A DNA stretch of 64,000 nt from Flavobacterium sp. 9AF (GCF_902506265.1 NZ_LR733556.1:1793971-1857970); one strand, 5' to 3'; counted from the first letter of the stretch, positions 32,913 through 42,648 are shown. Numbers and translations are program-made. The notes: generated by a model from the letters alone, not told the origin.

Positions 32913-34154
32913 TTACTTATTCGATAACCATTGCTCTGGATTTAAAGTAGTCGCATTTTGATACACCATAAACTTTAAAATTGCTTTTCCAGAAGAGTCT
33001 GTGATTATTTTTCCTAAATTTTGTTTTACAGAAATTTTATCTCCAACAGATACACTAACCGTTTCTAAATTTAAATACACAGTAATAAAATCTCCATGTC
33101 TAACAAATATGGCTTTTTTATCTCCATTAATTTTTTGAACTTGTAATACTTCACCATCAAAAACGGCTCTGGCAATACTTCCCGGCATTGCAGCAATTTC
33201 TATTCCACTATTTAAGTGGGTAACGTTTTTATGAATAGGGTCCTGATAATTACCATATTTAAGTTGAACATACCCTTTTTCAACTGGCCAAGGTAATTTA
33301 CCTTTATTCGATTTAAAATTGTCGGAAACAATTTTACCTTCTGGAGTTAGATCAAATTTTGTTGAAGACCCGGAAGATTTAACCCCGGTAGCTTTTGCAT
33401 TTTTCTTGTTGGCTTCAGCAATAGCATCTGCAATTAATTTTTTTATCTTTTTATCGATTTCTTTTCTTTCTTTCTCTTTCTTGTCTATTTCAGCAGTATA
33501 TTTTTTCTTATTTTTTTGTAACTCTTTAGCCAGTTTTTCCTGTTCTTGTTTTTGGGTTTCCAATTCTTTTTTTTCTTCTAAATTTTCATTTAAGGCAACT
33601 TGTTTTTCTTTTTTACTAGCTTCTTGTTTCTTTTTTGTTTCGGCTAATTTTTCTTGTTTTTCAACAATTTCATCACCTTGCATCTTTCTGAAACTAGCAT
33701 ATTGCTTCATATACTGAATGCGCTTATAGGCTTGTAAAAAATTTTGGGAAGAGAGAACAAACATGATTCTGCTTTGATCGTTTCTACTTTTGTATGATTT
33801 AACAATCATTTTAGCATAATCTTCTTTAAGTATCTTTAATTCTCTGTTTAATTTATTTATTTCTAGCTGTTTTAAATAAATATCATCATCTAACAATCGC
33901 ATTTGTTTAGATGTTGTATTAATTAATTGTTCGCTCAAACGGATTCTTGCCCTTTGCTCAGCAATTTGATTTAAAACCGATTTTTCTTTAGTATTCTCTA
34001 CTTTTAATAAAGCTTTAAAAGCTGCTATTTCCTTGTTAATCTCTTCTTTACGCTGTTCCAGTTTCTCTTGTTCTGACATTTGTGCAAAACTAATTAGAGA
34101 AATGAAAAAACAGAATATTACACCTACTAATCGATTCATTTTGTTTTTTTGCAA
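32913..34154 (-). CDS. EnvC-like murein hydrolase activator (degenerate LytM domain)
   Basis: The 413-aa protein has a signal peptide (LVGVIFCFFISLISFAQ), a long coiled coil (about residues 25-255, rich in Glu/Lys/Gln) and a C-terminal LytM/M23 domain (LPWPVEKGYVQLKYGNYQDP to the end). The zinc-binding residues of active M23 peptidases are missing: the HxxxD segment reads HLNSGIEI and the HxH segment reads LKFMVYQ. That fits EnvC, which activates division amidases rather than cutting peptidoglycan itself. It is the last gene of the DUF4292/TPR run and precedes the small-RNA array. Confidence 0.87.
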   Translation of the reverse strand: MQKNKMNRLVGVIFCFFISLISFAQMSEQEKLEQRKEEINKEIAAFKALLKVENTKEKSVLNQIAEQRARIRLSEQLINTTSKQMRLLDDDIYLKQLEINKLNRELKILKEDYAKMIVKSYKSRNDQSRIMFVLSSQNFLQAYKRIQYMKQYASFRKMQGDEIVEKQEKLAETKKKQEASKKEKQVALNENLEEKKELETQKQEQEKLAKELQKNKKKYTAEIDKKEKERKEIDKKIKKLIADAIAEANKKNAKATGVKSSGSSTKFDLTPEGKIVSDNFKSNKGKLPWPVEKGYVQLKYGNYQDPIHKNVTHLNSGIEIAAMPGSIARAVFDGEVLQVQKINGDKKAIFVRHGDFITVYLNLETVSVSVGDKISVKQNLGKIITDSSGKAILKFMVYQNATTLNPEQWLSNK

Positions 34155-34179
34155 AGGTAATTTTTTCTAACTTATTAAT

Positions 34180-34962
34180 TTAATCTATGGTAACCATTTC
34201 ATATCCTTCAGGAATGGAAAATGAAAAATTCAAATCTTCGTTAAAAGCTATATTTTTATAAATAAGGCTAATAATTGTTTCTTCTTTTTGACGTGCTTTT
34301 ATATTAATTTCTTCCGGAAGAAAAGAAGTTTGGTGTTTTTGATATAAAGGATAAAAAATTTCAAGTTCTCTTTTTTCTGAAGGTTGACTAATCTTTTCTT
34401 TTTCTAAAAGAAAATTTGATGCTTCAAAATAAAATTCTTTTGTAAGATTATCATTTTTATCTTTATTAACTAGTTTGTAAAAGTTTTCTTCAATTTGAGA
34501 TTGGTATTTTTCTTTGGTTAAATCATCAACTGGATATCCTAATAATAAATTTTGGACTTTAAAAAAGTCTAAATCTGTACCTAACCAATTGCTAAGCATA
34601 CTAAAATCGCCCTCAAAAAAAGTATTATTTATTTTTTCATAATAACTTACTTTGTTAGGAGTAATTAAAACTTTTGCTAAAGGGAAACCTAACATTTTTA
34701 CATTAATCCAAATAATTTCGTCTTTCTTAATACGAATATCTGCACTTACAGAATGAGATTGAGATTGATCTTTATACTTTGCATTTGCTTTTATCGCTAT
34801 CGTATTAAAATCTATTTTGTTGATGTAATGGCTTTGTATAATCTTCATTGTAGAATAATCCTTGTTCGCAATTTCTCCATCATTTATGGCTTTTTTGCTT
34901 TTACAAGAAGAAAAGAAAAGGGAAAGCAATAACAAGGATAAAAAAAATTTCATATGTTTCAT
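34180..34962 (-). CDS. DUF4292 lipoprotein
   Basis: The 260-aa protein has a lipoprotein signal (FFLSLLLLSLFFSSC followed by KSKK). The body (INKIDFNTIAIKANAKYKD, SADIRIKKDEIIWINVKMLGFPLAKVLITPNKVSYYEKINNTFFEGDF) is the DUF4292 pattern, a LolB/LppX-like beta half-barrel that may carry lipid or lipoprotein in the periplasm. Its start overlaps the TPR gene's stop by 4 bp (ATGA), and EnvC follows after 25 bp, the usual order in Flavobacteria. Role in envelope assembly is inferred. Confidence 0.85.
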   Translation of the reverse strand: MKHMKFFLSLLLLSLFFSSCKSKKAINDGEIANKDYSTMKIIQSHYINKIDFNTIAIKANAKYKDQSQSHSVSADIRIKKDEIIWINVKMLGFPLAKVLITPNKVSYYEKINNTFFEGDFSMLSNWLGTDLDFFKVQNLLLGYPVDDLTKEKYQSQIEENFYKLVNKDKNDNLTKEFYFEASNFLLEKEKISQPSEKRELEIFYPLYQKHQTSFLPEEINIKARQKEETIISLIYKNIAFNEDLNFSFSIPEGYEMVTID

Positions 34963-36305
34963 TTCTTAACTATTTCTTTTGCTTTAGATAAATATAATGT
35001 TTCTTTCTTTTGGTCACCTAAATTTTTATATACTTCAGCCAGTTGAATGTAAAATTGATATTCTAATTCTGCATCCTCTACTAAAAATTCAAGTCCAGTT
35101 TCTAAATAACTTTTTGCTTTCTTAAAATTAGTGGTTTTATTATTAGCGTATCCAGCATAATAATACAAATTCACTTGTGAAGGAAATAAATCGATGTAAT
35201 CTTCCGTAAGTTTTGCTAATGCTTCAAATTGTTGCGTATTATCATAACTTTTAATTAATAAGATTACATTATTTAAATTCTCTACCTCTTTTTTTAATCC
35301 TTTTTCTAAATAAGGAATTGCTTTGTCGTAAAGCTTTTTATTAAAGTAAAATTTTCCAATTTCTAAAGGAGAATTAATGGATGTATCAGATGAAACATAA
35401 TCTACCGCTTGCATTAACTCGCTTTCATAAGTATTGGTTTTCACAACAAAAAGAAGGAATTCGTTAAGCATGCGTTGCTTAATTTTCATATCTAATTTAT
35501 CATTCTTTAAAACAGTAAGTAGGGCTTTTGACGCTTCAGCACCATTGTTTTCAACCAAATAAAATTTGAATAAGCTAATTTTAGCCCAATCCGAGTTAGG
35601 AATCGCATCTGCTAATTTTTTAGCCACTTCAAACGCTTTTTCTTCTTGATTGCTTTCAGAATATAATAAAATTAAATCGATATAATTTTGTTCTTCTTGC
35701 GGATTGTTTTTTATTGCTTTTTCTAATTCATTTTTTTCAGGTTTAGCAAATGAATTAGACTCTTGAATTTTTAGTTTATAAAATTCCATAGTTTTACTTA
35801 AAACCATTTCATTTTCCATTTGTTTTAACAATTCTAAAGCCTTGTCTCTTTGATTCGTGTACATATACAAAGAAATTAAGTCCTCCTTCATATTAGGATC
35901 GAACTCAATTAATTTTTGCACAATGGGTATCGATTTTTGATATTCCTTTAATTGATAATAAACATCATATAAACCATTCCAATACCATCTTTCTTTTGGG
36001 TTTAAATCAATTGCCTTTTGAAAAGCTTTTTCCGCTTGTGGATATTGTTTCAAATCTAGAAGATTTTTACCTAACTCATGATAAAAGACAGGATTATTAG
36101 CATCAGTTGTAATGCATTTTTCAATAGCAATAATGGCTTTGTCATAATTCTCAATCGCACGCTGTTTTAAACTTTCATAAAAATCGTTTTCTATTTTATC
36201 CTCAGCTAAAGCAATATCTTCTGGGTTTTCTTGAGCAAATAAAAAACTATGACTAACTAGCATTAGCCATAATACATATACAAAATGTGTTTTTATTTTA
36301 CTCAT
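34959..36305 (-). CDS. Secreted TPR-repeat protein
   Basis: The 448-aa protein has a signal peptide (HFVYVLWLMLVSHSFLFAQ) followed by tetratricopeptide repeats along its length, for example NPVFYHELGKNLLDLKQYPQAEKAFQKAIDLNP and RWYWNGLYDVYYQLKEYQKSIPIVQKLIEFDP. It is probably a periplasmic scaffold. It lies between the nucleotidyltransferase (6 bp upstream) and the DUF4292 gene (4-bp overlap), so all four genes from 37322 to 32913 are likely one operon. Confidence 0.88.
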   Translation of the reverse strand: MSKIKTHFVYVLWLMLVSHSFLFAQENPEDIALAEDKIENDFYESLKQRAIENYDKAIIAIEKCITTDANNPVFYHELGKNLLDLKQYPQAEKAFQKAIDLNPKERWYWNGLYDVYYQLKEYQKSIPIVQKLIEFDPNMKEDLISLYMYTNQRDKALELLKQMENEMVLSKTMEFYKLKIQESNSFAKPEKNELEKAIKNNPQEEQNYIDLILLYSESNQEEKAFEVAKKLADAIPNSDWAKISLFKFYLVENNGAEASKALLTVLKNDKLDMKIKQRMLNEFLLFVVKTNTYESELMQAVDYVSSDTSINSPLEIGKFYFNKKLYDKAIPYLEKGLKKEVENLNNVILLIKSYDNTQQFEALAKLTEDYIDLFPSQVNLYYYAGYANNKTTNFKKAKSYLETGLEFLVEDAELEYQFYIQLAEVYKNLGDQKKETLYLSKAKEIVKK

Positions 36306-36311
36306 CTTTTT

Positions 36312-37322
36312 TTATTCTAATACAGAATAATCTCCTATACTAATGCTTTTAAAACTGCCATCAAATATGACATGATTACCTATCATAGCATTATCTAAGG
36401 TAGCATTTTTAATTACTGAATGCGTTTGTATTAAACTATTTTTTATAATTGAATTACTTACTTTACATCCATTTCCAATAGAAACATTAGGTCCAATTTG
36501 TGCATTTATTAACTCCACATTTTCTCCTATATAACACGGAGGAATTATTGTACTGTTATCTATTTTTACATTTTTAGAAACCAAATTTTCACCATCTTGA
36601 TTTAAAAAATGCAACATTCTTCCATTCGTTTCAACTGTTACATCTTTATTTCCACAGTCCATCCACTCATCCACTTTACCTGGTACAAATTTCATGCCTT
36701 TTTGCATCATTTGTTTAATTCCATCGTTAATTTGGTATTCACCTCCGTGAATAATGTTATTATCAAGCACCGATTGGAGTTCGTTTTTAAGAATCGCAAT
36801 ATCTTTAAAATAATAAATTCCAATAACTGCTAAATCGGAAACAAATTCTTTAGGTTTTTCTACTAACTCAATAATTTCACCATTAGAATTCAAGTTTACA
36901 ACTCCAAAAGCTTCTGGTTTATCTACTTGTTTTACCCAAATAACACTATCAGCGGTTGTATCTAAATCAAAATCGGCTCTAATCAATGTATCAGCATAAG
37001 CTATAACTGCTGGTCCGCTTAATGAATCCTTGGCACACATGATTGCATGACCTGTACCTAAAGCTTCATTTTGATAATAAATTGTTCCTTTTGCACCTAA
37101 TTTTTCAGCAATTTGAATCAATTCTTTTTCCACTTCTTTTCCAAAACTTTCATGAATAATAAAAGCTACTTCATCTATATCCTGATTTAGCACTCCTGCT
37201 ATATCCTCAACCAATCGATGCACTATAGGTTTACCTGCAACAGGAATTAATGGTTTTGGTACTGTTAATGTATGTGGGCGCAAGCGAGAACCTCTACCTG
37301 CCATAGGGACAATTATTTTCAT
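36312..37322 (-). CDS. Sugar-1-phosphate nucleotidyltransferase
   Basis: The 336-aa protein starts at the ATG at 37320-37322 (an in-frame TTG 15 bp upstream is less likely). The N-terminus MKIIVPMAGRGSRLRPHTL...PKPLIPVAGKP is the nucleotide-binding motif of this family. AYADTLI is the metal-binding Asp region, VDEWMDCGNKD follows, and the C-terminus has left-handed beta-helix hexapeptide repeats (NSTIIPPCYIGENVELINAQIGPNVSIGNGCKV). It makes an NDP-sugar (such as dTDP- or UDP-glucose type) for surface polysaccharides; the exact substrate cannot be told. Confidence 0.9.
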   Translation of the reverse strand: MKIIVPMAGRGSRLRPHTLTVPKPLIPVAGKPIVHRLVEDIAGVLNQDIDEVAFIIHESFGKEVEKELIQIAEKLGAKGTIYYQNEALGTGHAIMCAKDSLSGPAVIAYADTLIRADFDLDTTADSVIWVKQVDKPEAFGVVNLNSNGEIIELVEKPKEFVSDLAVIGIYYFKDIAILKNELQSVLDNNIIHGGEYQINDGIKQMMQKGMKFVPGKVDEWMDCGNKDVTVETNGRMLHFLNQDGENLVSKNVKIDNSTIIPPCYIGENVELINAQIGPNVSIGNGCKVSNSIIKNSLIQTHSVIKNATLDNAMIGNHVIFDGSFKSISIGDYSVLE

Positions 37323-37440
37323 ATTATAAATCCGCAACAGCGGGTATGTTTTTTGGTTAAACTCTTATATTTATTTTGACGTATTCTTTGTAGGTAATTT
37401 ATCGAAACTTAATTTACTCTTTGTAAAAAAACACCTATTA

Positions 37441-37875
37441 TTACTTTACTCCAGTACTCCCAAAACCACCTTCTCCTCGGGATGTTTCAGATAATGTTTC
37501 TACTTCTATCCATTCTGCTCTTTCATGTTTAGCAATGACTAATTGAGCAATTCTTTCTCCATTTTCAATGACAAAATCTTCATTGGATAAATTAATTAAA
37601 ATAACACCTATTTCTCCTCTATAATCTGCATCTATAGTTCCAGGAGAATTTAAAACTGTAATTCCTTTTTTTGCAGCTAAACCACTCCTAGGACGCACTT
37701 GCGCTTCATATCCTATAGGTAATTCGATTAAAAGACCTGTTTTAACAATGACTCTATCAAGAGGTTTTAGAAGTATAGCCTCAGAAATATTAGCTCTCAA
37801 ATCCATTCCAGCTGAAGCTATGGTTTCATAGGAAGGCAATTCGTGAGCGGATTGGTTAATTACTTTAATATTCAT
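37441..37875 (-). CDS. dut: dUTP diphosphatase
   Basis: The 144-aa enzyme hydrolyses dUTP to dUMP, keeping uracil out of DNA and supplying thymidylate synthesis. All five trimeric-dUTPase motifs are visible: [46 protein letters not shown] and the C-terminal arm [10 protein letters not shown]. Length is normal. It lies 116 bp downstream of the XRE regulator on the same strand. Confidence 0.97.
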   Translation of the reverse strand: MNIKVINQSAHELPSYETIASAGMDLRANISEAILLKPLDRVIVKTGLLIELPIGYEAQVRPRSGLAAKKGITVLNSPGTIDADYRGEIGVILINLSNEDFVIENGERIAQLVIAKHERAEWIEVETLSETSRGEGGFGSTGVK

Positions 37876-37991
37876 TCTGTATCAATAAAGAAAACAAATT
37901 TTAACTTTTTAAAATAGTTTTCAAAGTTAAAAAAATATACAGAAATTAGATGTTTTTTAAAAAATTGTTAACGAAATCTGTCTTTAAAAAA

Positions 37992-38603
37992 TTATTTACC
38001 AAAAACCTTTTTTTCCAATAATTCTAATCTATTTAAAATAGAATTATTTTCTGCATACTTATTATCGCCCAAAGTTCCTACTATTGCATAATTTTTAGCC
38101 GAAGGAATAAATGCCTTAGAAATAAAAGTTTGCTTATCTTCCAAAATCAAATAATCAGTAGGATTAGACAAAGAATTAGTAACTTCTTTTAAAAATAAAA
38201 CTGAATTTTTACTATAATCAGATTGATTTGCAATTGTATCATTAACAAAATACACTAAATCGAAATATGCAAATATTTTTTGCAAATCAAATGTTTCAAT
38301 ATTTCCTGTAGCTGTCAATTCATGCTTTTGAAAAGAACTATCTTGTAAAACAACAGGAAAACTATCTTCAATCAAATTAAAATTAGCCAGTTGATTAACC
38401 GTTAGAGGTTTTGAAATAATATCATCCGTAGGAATACCAAAATAATTAGCAATTCTTAATAACGTTTCTATTTTGGGTTCAGCCCTTCCCTCTTCATATG
38501 AACTGATTACACCTCTATTTAAATCAATAAGCTCAGCAAAGGCTTGTTGACTCAATCCTCTTATTTGTCTTATCTTCTTTAAATTAGTTCCAAAATAAGT
38601 CAT
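37992..38603 (-). CDS. XRE-family transcriptional regulator
   Basis: The 203-aa protein has an N-terminal HTH (NLKKIRQIRGLSQQAFAELIDLNRGVISSYEEGRAEPKIETLLRIANYFG, residues 8-57) and a C-terminal sensor-like half resembling a peptidase S24/LexA-type fold in outline (FDLQKIFAYFDLVYFV, LVLEDKQTFISKAF), but with no visible catalytic Ser-Lys pair. It is transcribed away from the PspA/flotillin cluster; a 10-bp inverted repeat in the gap covers elements of both promoters, so it probably controls itself and that cluster. Confidence 0.88.
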   Translation of the reverse strand: MTYFGTNLKKIRQIRGLSQQAFAELIDLNRGVISSYEEGRAEPKIETLLRIANYFGIPTDDIISKPLTVNQLANFNLIEDSFPVVLQDSSFQKHELTATGNIETFDLQKIFAYFDLVYFVNDTIANQSDYSKNSVLFLKEVTNSLSNPTDYLILEDKQTFISKAFIPSAKNYAIVGTLGDNKYAENNSILNRLELLEKKVFGK

Positions 38604-38617
38604 TTCGCTATTGTTTT

Positions 38618-38690
38618 TTGCAAATATACAAACTATTCTCTATTTTTTTGCTAAAAATATTTGCAACATAATTTTTTTTATTTAAATTTG
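38618..38690. promoter_or_regulatory. Divergent promoters with shared 10-bp inverted-repeat operator
   Basis: TTGCAAATAT (38618-38627) and ATATTTGCAA (38657-38666) are exact inverted copies, 39 bp apart centre to centre. The left arm overlaps the minus-strand -7 box TATATTTG (38621-38628) of the XRE gene. The right arm contains the -33 TTG (38661-38663) of the plus-strand promoter, which has an exact 19-bp spacer to TAAATTTG (38683-38690). A dimeric regulator bound at both arms would block both genes. Confidence 0.72.
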
Positions 38691-38716
38691 TTATATTAAA
38701 ATCTAATTCTAATAAT

Positions 38717-39115
38717 ATGAAACACTCAAAGCTTTACCTAAAAATTAAAAATTGGCTATTAGAATTAGAATACAATATTCAATTTGAAAACGAGCAACAT
38801 CAAACTCTTATAATTGAAAAAGAAAGTGAAGGAATTAAAAATATGATGATTGTTATTGCTCCTCAAATATTAATTTTAGAACAATTTTTATTTCGTTGTA
38901 AGAACAATCAAAATGAGGTGTATAAACAATTACTAATTAAAAACCGAGATATTGTTCATGGTGCTTTTGTAATTGACGAAACAGGAGAAAAAGTAATTTT
39001 TAGAGACACTCTTCAAACTGAAAATTTAGATCAAAATGAACTGATAGCTACACTAAACTCATTGAGTTTGTTAATTAGTGAATATTCTAGTGAGATGATT
39101 GCTTTTAGCAAATAA
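38717..39115 (+). CDS. YbjN-like protein
   Basis: The 132-aa protein (KLYLKIKNWLLELEYNIQFENEQHQTLIIEKESEGIKNMMIVIAPQILILEQFLF, then a C-terminal helix-rich half ENLDQNELIATLNSLSLLISEY) resembles YbjN/type III chaperone-like proteins, a fold that often acts as a chaperone or regulator. No signal peptide. It is the first gene of the PspA-flotillin cluster, 26 bp after its predicted promoter. In other bacteria YbjN-like proteins occur beside PspA homologues. Family call is moderate. Confidence 0.68.
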   Translation: MKHSKLYLKIKNWLLELEYNIQFENEQHQTLIIEKESEGIKNMMIVIAPQILILEQFLFRCKNNQNEVYKQLLIKNRDIVHGAFVIDETGEKVIFRDTLQTENLDQNELIATLNSLSLLISEYSSEMIAFSK

Positions 39116-39228
39116 ATTAAAACAATAACAAATGATACTTCTTATTTTTAAAATTGCTTGCTTTTTAACAAAAATAATTTATCTGTTATTAAGATAAAAT
39201 AAATATTAAACTTATAATTCATATTATC

Positions 39229-39936
39229 ATGAACATAATAAAAAGACTTTTTAGAATTGGAAAAGCTGAAGCACACTCAGCTATTGATAGCCTTGAAAAC
39301 CCTATAAAAATGACAGAGCAAGGTATTCGTGAAATGAAAGAACAATTAGATCAAAGTATACATGCCTTAGCTCAAGTAAAAGCACTTTCTATACGTAGAA
39401 AAAATGAAAAAGAAGCTTTACTAAATCAGTCAGAAGACTATCAAAATAAAGCCATGCTTTTGGTACAAAAAGGAGCAAAAGAAGAAATGCCCATTGAAGA
39501 AGCGGATCGATTAGCAAAAGAAGCACTGAAAAAGAAAGAACAATCCTTACAAGATGCACATATTGCAGATAGTGAACGTCAAAAATTGGAGAGTGATGTT
39601 GAAAAAATGCAGGTAAATATTAACTCCCTTAAATCTACTATTTCTAAGTGGGAAAGTGAATTAAAAACATTAAGAGCAAGAGTTCAAGTAAGTCAAGCTA
39701 CACAAGATATTAATAAAAAAATGACTCAAATTGATTCGGATAGTACCATTTCAATGTTAGAAAAAATGAAAGATAAAGTGATTCAACAAGAAGCTCTTGC
39801 TGATGCTTATGGTCATATAGCGAATGCCTCAAAAAGTATAGATCAAGAAATAGATGATGCTATTAACACTTCCGATTCAAGAGCTGAAGAAGAATTATCA
39901 AAATTAAAAGAACAATTCAATAATAAGAGCCTATGA
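39229..39936 (+). CDS. pspA: PspA/IM30 (ESCRT-III-like) membrane-stress protein
   Basis: The 235-aa protein is all helical with the PspA/Vipp1 layout: amphipathic start (MNIIKRLFRIGKAEAHSAI), then LENPIKMTEQGIREMKEQLDQSIHALAQVKAL and a long coiled coil ending in AYGHIANASKSIDQEIDDAI. PspA proteins form helical coats that repair or stabilise the inner membrane under stress. No pspB, pspC or pspF gene is nearby. It overlaps the next gene by 4 bp. Confidence 0.92.
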   Translation: MNIIKRLFRIGKAEAHSAIDSLENPIKMTEQGIREMKEQLDQSIHALAQVKALSIRRKNEKEALLNQSEDYQNKAMLLVQKGAKEEMPIEEADRLAKEALKKKEQSLQDAHIADSERQKLESDVEKMQVNINSLKSTISKWESELKTLRARVQVSQATQDINKKMTQIDSDSTISMLEKMKDKVIQQEALADAYGHIANASKSIDQEIDDAINTSDSRAEEELSKLKEQFNNKSL

Positions 39937-40601
39937 GTTTTAAAGAATTAATCGAAATTTCTTTTAATCCAGCAAACAGCATACTTTCTATTTTATTAAT
40001 ATTAAGTGTGCTGTATTGGATTTTTACCATTCTCTCTGGAGTGGGTGATTTTGATTTGGATTTGGATACGGATTTTAGTTCAGATATTGATATTGATGCC
40101 GATATTGATACTCCTGATGCCATGGTTGAAGTACCTCAAGATCCTTCCTCTTTTATTCAGTTTTTGAAATTTTTAAATTTAGATATTATTCCCATTACCT
40201 TTTTTTTAACTTTAGTATTACTTTTTACTTGGCTTATAAATGTAAATATTAGTTATTTAATTCCTTTACCCTATTGGATGTATTTTATTACTATATTACC
40301 CGCATTTATAATTAGTTTATTTGTAACAAAATACATTAGCATGCCTCTTAAACCTATTTTCAAAGAAATTAACCATAAAGGAGAAGAAGCTTATGATTAT
40401 TTGGGAAGAATTGGAAAACTGAAATCGACCATTGAAAATGACAAATTAGGAATGCTTGAAATTATAATTAATAAAGACCCGATCAAATTGTTAGCAAAAA
40501 GCAAAGACGGCTCTTTGTTAAAAGAAGGTGAAAAAGTATGTATTGTGGACGAAAATCCTGATAAAAAATTTTATTTTGTTGAAAAATCATACGAATTATA
40601 A
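39933..40601 (+). CDS. YqiJ/NfeD-like membrane protein with OB fold
   Basis: The 222-aa protein has three hydrophobic segments (ILSILLILSVLYWIFTIL; IIPITFFLTLVLLFTWLI; YWMYFITILPAFIISLFVTKYI), an acidic loop (DFDLDLDTDFSSDIDIDADIDTPD) and a C-terminal OB-fold-like domain (YDYLGRIGKLKS...EIIINKDPIKLLAKSKDGSLLKEGEKVCIVDEN). This is the arrangement of YqiJ/NfeD-like partners of flotillins, and the flotillin gene follows 34 bp later. The pairing with YqiK-type flotillin supports the call. Confidence 0.82.
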   Translation: MSFKELIEISFNPANSILSILLILSVLYWIFTILSGVGDFDLDLDTDFSSDIDIDADIDTPDAMVEVPQDPSSFIQFLKFLNLDIIPITFFLTLVLLFTWLINVNISYLIPLPYWMYFITILPAFIISLFVTKYISMPLKPIFKEINHKGEEAYDYLGRIGKLKSTIENDKLGMLEIIINKDPIKLLAKSKDGSLLKEGEKVCIVDENPDKKFYFVEKSYEL

Positions 40602-40635
40602 AATCATAATAAAAAAATAAATTAAAAATTACTTT

Positions 40636-42648
40636 ATGACTACATTCTACATTACTCTTGCAGTGATTATTATTGCCTTTTTAGGTTTAATTTTTTGGAT
40701 TTTATCCATGTATAAAAAAACGGTTCAAGGAGTTGTTCTTCTTAGAACTGGTTATGGTGGAGCTAAAGTCTTCTTTAATGCAGGAGTAGTAATTCCTGTT
40801 ATTCATCGTTTAGAACATATGGATATTTCCGTTAAAAAATTAGAAATATCTAGAGAAGGTAAAGACGGATTGATATGTAAGGATAATATGCGTGCTGATA
40901 TTCAAGTAGCTTTCTTTGTACGCGTAAACAAATCTGTTGATGATATTATAAATGTGGGTCAAACAATAGGTTGTCAAAGAGCCTCAGATATTGGTACCTT
41001 AAGAGAATTATTTGAAGCTAAATTCTCCGAAGCATTAAAAACAGTGGGTAAAAAATTCGATTTTATTGAATTATATGAAGCTCGTAGTGAATTTCGTCAA
41101 GAAATATTAAATATTATTGGTACAGATTTAAATGGATATGTTTTAGATGATTGTGCTATTGATTATTTAGAACAAACTTCTTTGCAACATTTAAATAAAG
41201 ACAACATTTTAGATTCTGAAGGTATTAAAAAAATCACTGAATTAACTGCTTCGCAAAACATTAAAGCAAATTTAGTACGTAGAGAAGAAGAAAAAACAAT
41301 TAAAAAACAAGATGTTGAAGCCAGAGAAACCATTCTTGAACTTGAAAAACAATTAGCAGAAAAAGAAGAACAACAACGTAGAGAAATTGCTAATATTCAA
41401 GCCAGAGAAAATGCAGAAATACTAAAAGTTGCTGAAGAAGAGCGTTTAAAATCAGAATCGGTACGAATTGCTACAGAAGAAAAATTACAAGTTGCTGAAG
41501 AAAACAAATTAAGACAAGTTGTTATTGCTGCTAAAAACAAAGAAAGAGCCGAATTAGTTGAAACTGAAAGAGTTCAAAAAGATCGATTATTAGAAGCGAC
41601 TGAGAGAGAACGAGTAGTGGCATTAGCTGATATTGAAAAAGAAAAAGCGGTTGAACTTGAAAAGAAAAATATTCAAGATGTTATACGTGAACGATTAGTA
41701 AAAGAAAAAACGGTAGTTGAAGAACAGCAAAATATTTTTGATGTGGAAGCTTTAAAAGCTGCTGAAAGAGAAAAACAAGTACAATTAATCGTTGCCGCAA
41801 GAGAAGCAGAAGAAAACTTAATTGCTCAAACACGTGCTGCCGAAGCTCGTAAACAAGCCGCTGAAAAAGATGCTCAAAAGTATGTAATTGAAGCGCAAGC
41901 AAAACGCGATGCTGCTGAAAAAGAGGCGGATGCCCGTAAAATTATTGCTGAAGCGAAAGCAAAAGAAGAAGCAACTGTAGGTTTATCTGAAGCACAAGTA
42001 ATGCATGCTAAAGCTGAAGCAATGGAAAAACAAGGATTTATCGAAGCTAACATTATAGAGAAAAAAGCTACAGCCAACAAACAAGAAGGCTTAGCTCAAG
42101 CCGAGGTAATCAAAGAAAAAGCTTTAGCTGAAGCTGCTGGAATTACAGAAAAAGCGGAAGCTATGAAAAAATTAAATGATGCAGGAAAAGAACATGAAGA
42201 GTTCCGATTAAAATTAGCTAAAGAAAAAGAAGTTGAATTAGCACAAATAAATATTCAAAAAGATATTGCGCAAGCGCAAGCACAAGTATTAGCTGAAGCT
42301 TTCAAAACGGCTAACATTGATATTGTGGGTGGAGATAATACTTTCTTTGAAAATGTAGTAAAACAAATTTCAACAGGTAAAGGAATTGATAAATTTATCC
42401 AACATAGTGAAAATGCACAATTAATCAAAGAATCTTTACTTTCTAATGATTCAGATGAAAATTTAGTGGGCAAAGTAATGAATATGGTCGAAAAATATAA
42501 AATCTCATCAGAAGATATTAAAAACCTAAGCATTGCATCATTAATTTTCCAATTAAAAAATGTAGCCAATGAAAATGAACAAGGAATTTTGACTCGTGCT
42601 ATGAATATGGCTAAAAATTTAGGCATAGAAAATAAACCATTAAAATAA
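40636..42648 (+). CDS. Flotillin/YqiK-like SPFH protein
   Basis: The 670-aa protein has one N-terminal membrane segment (FYITLAVIIIAFLGLIFWIL), an SPFH/Band-7 domain (about 30-210; YGGAKVFFNAGVVIPVIHRLEHMDISVKKLEISR...NILDSEGIKKITEL) and a very long Glu/Ala/Lys-rich coiled coil (about 215-550). Flotillins build membrane microdomains and with NfeD-type proteins control membrane fluidity. It is fourth in the PspA cluster. A strong hairpin follows before the AAA ATPase. Confidence 0.92.
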   Translation: MTTFYITLAVIIIAFLGLIFWILSMYKKTVQGVVLLRTGYGGAKVFFNAGVVIPVIHRLEHMDISVKKLEISREGKDGLICKDNMRADIQVAFFVRVNKSVDDIINVGQTIGCQRASDIGTLRELFEAKFSEALKTVGKKFDFIELYEARSEFRQEILNIIGTDLNGYVLDDCAIDYLEQTSLQHLNKDNILDSEGIKKITELTASQNIKANLVRREEEKTIKKQDVEARETILELEKQLAEKEEQQRREIANIQARENAEILKVAEEERLKSESVRIATEEKLQVAEENKLRQVVIAAKNKERAELVETERVQKDRLLEATERERVVALADIEKEKAVELEKKNIQDVIRERLVKEKTVVEEQQNIFDVEALKAAEREKQVQLIVAAREAEENLIAQTRAAEARKQAAEKDAQKYVIEAQAKRDAAEKEADARKIIAEAKAKEEATVGLSEAQVMHAKAEAMEKQGFIEANIIEKKATANKQEGLAQAEVIKEKALAEAAGITEKAEAMKKLNDAGKEHEEFRLKLAKEKEVELAQINIQKDIAQAQAQVLAEAFKTANIDIVGGDNTFFENVVKQISTGKGIDKFIQHSENAQLIKESLLSNDSDENLVGKVMNMVEKYKISSEDIKNLSIASLIFQLKNVANENEQGILTRAMNMAKNLGIENKPLK

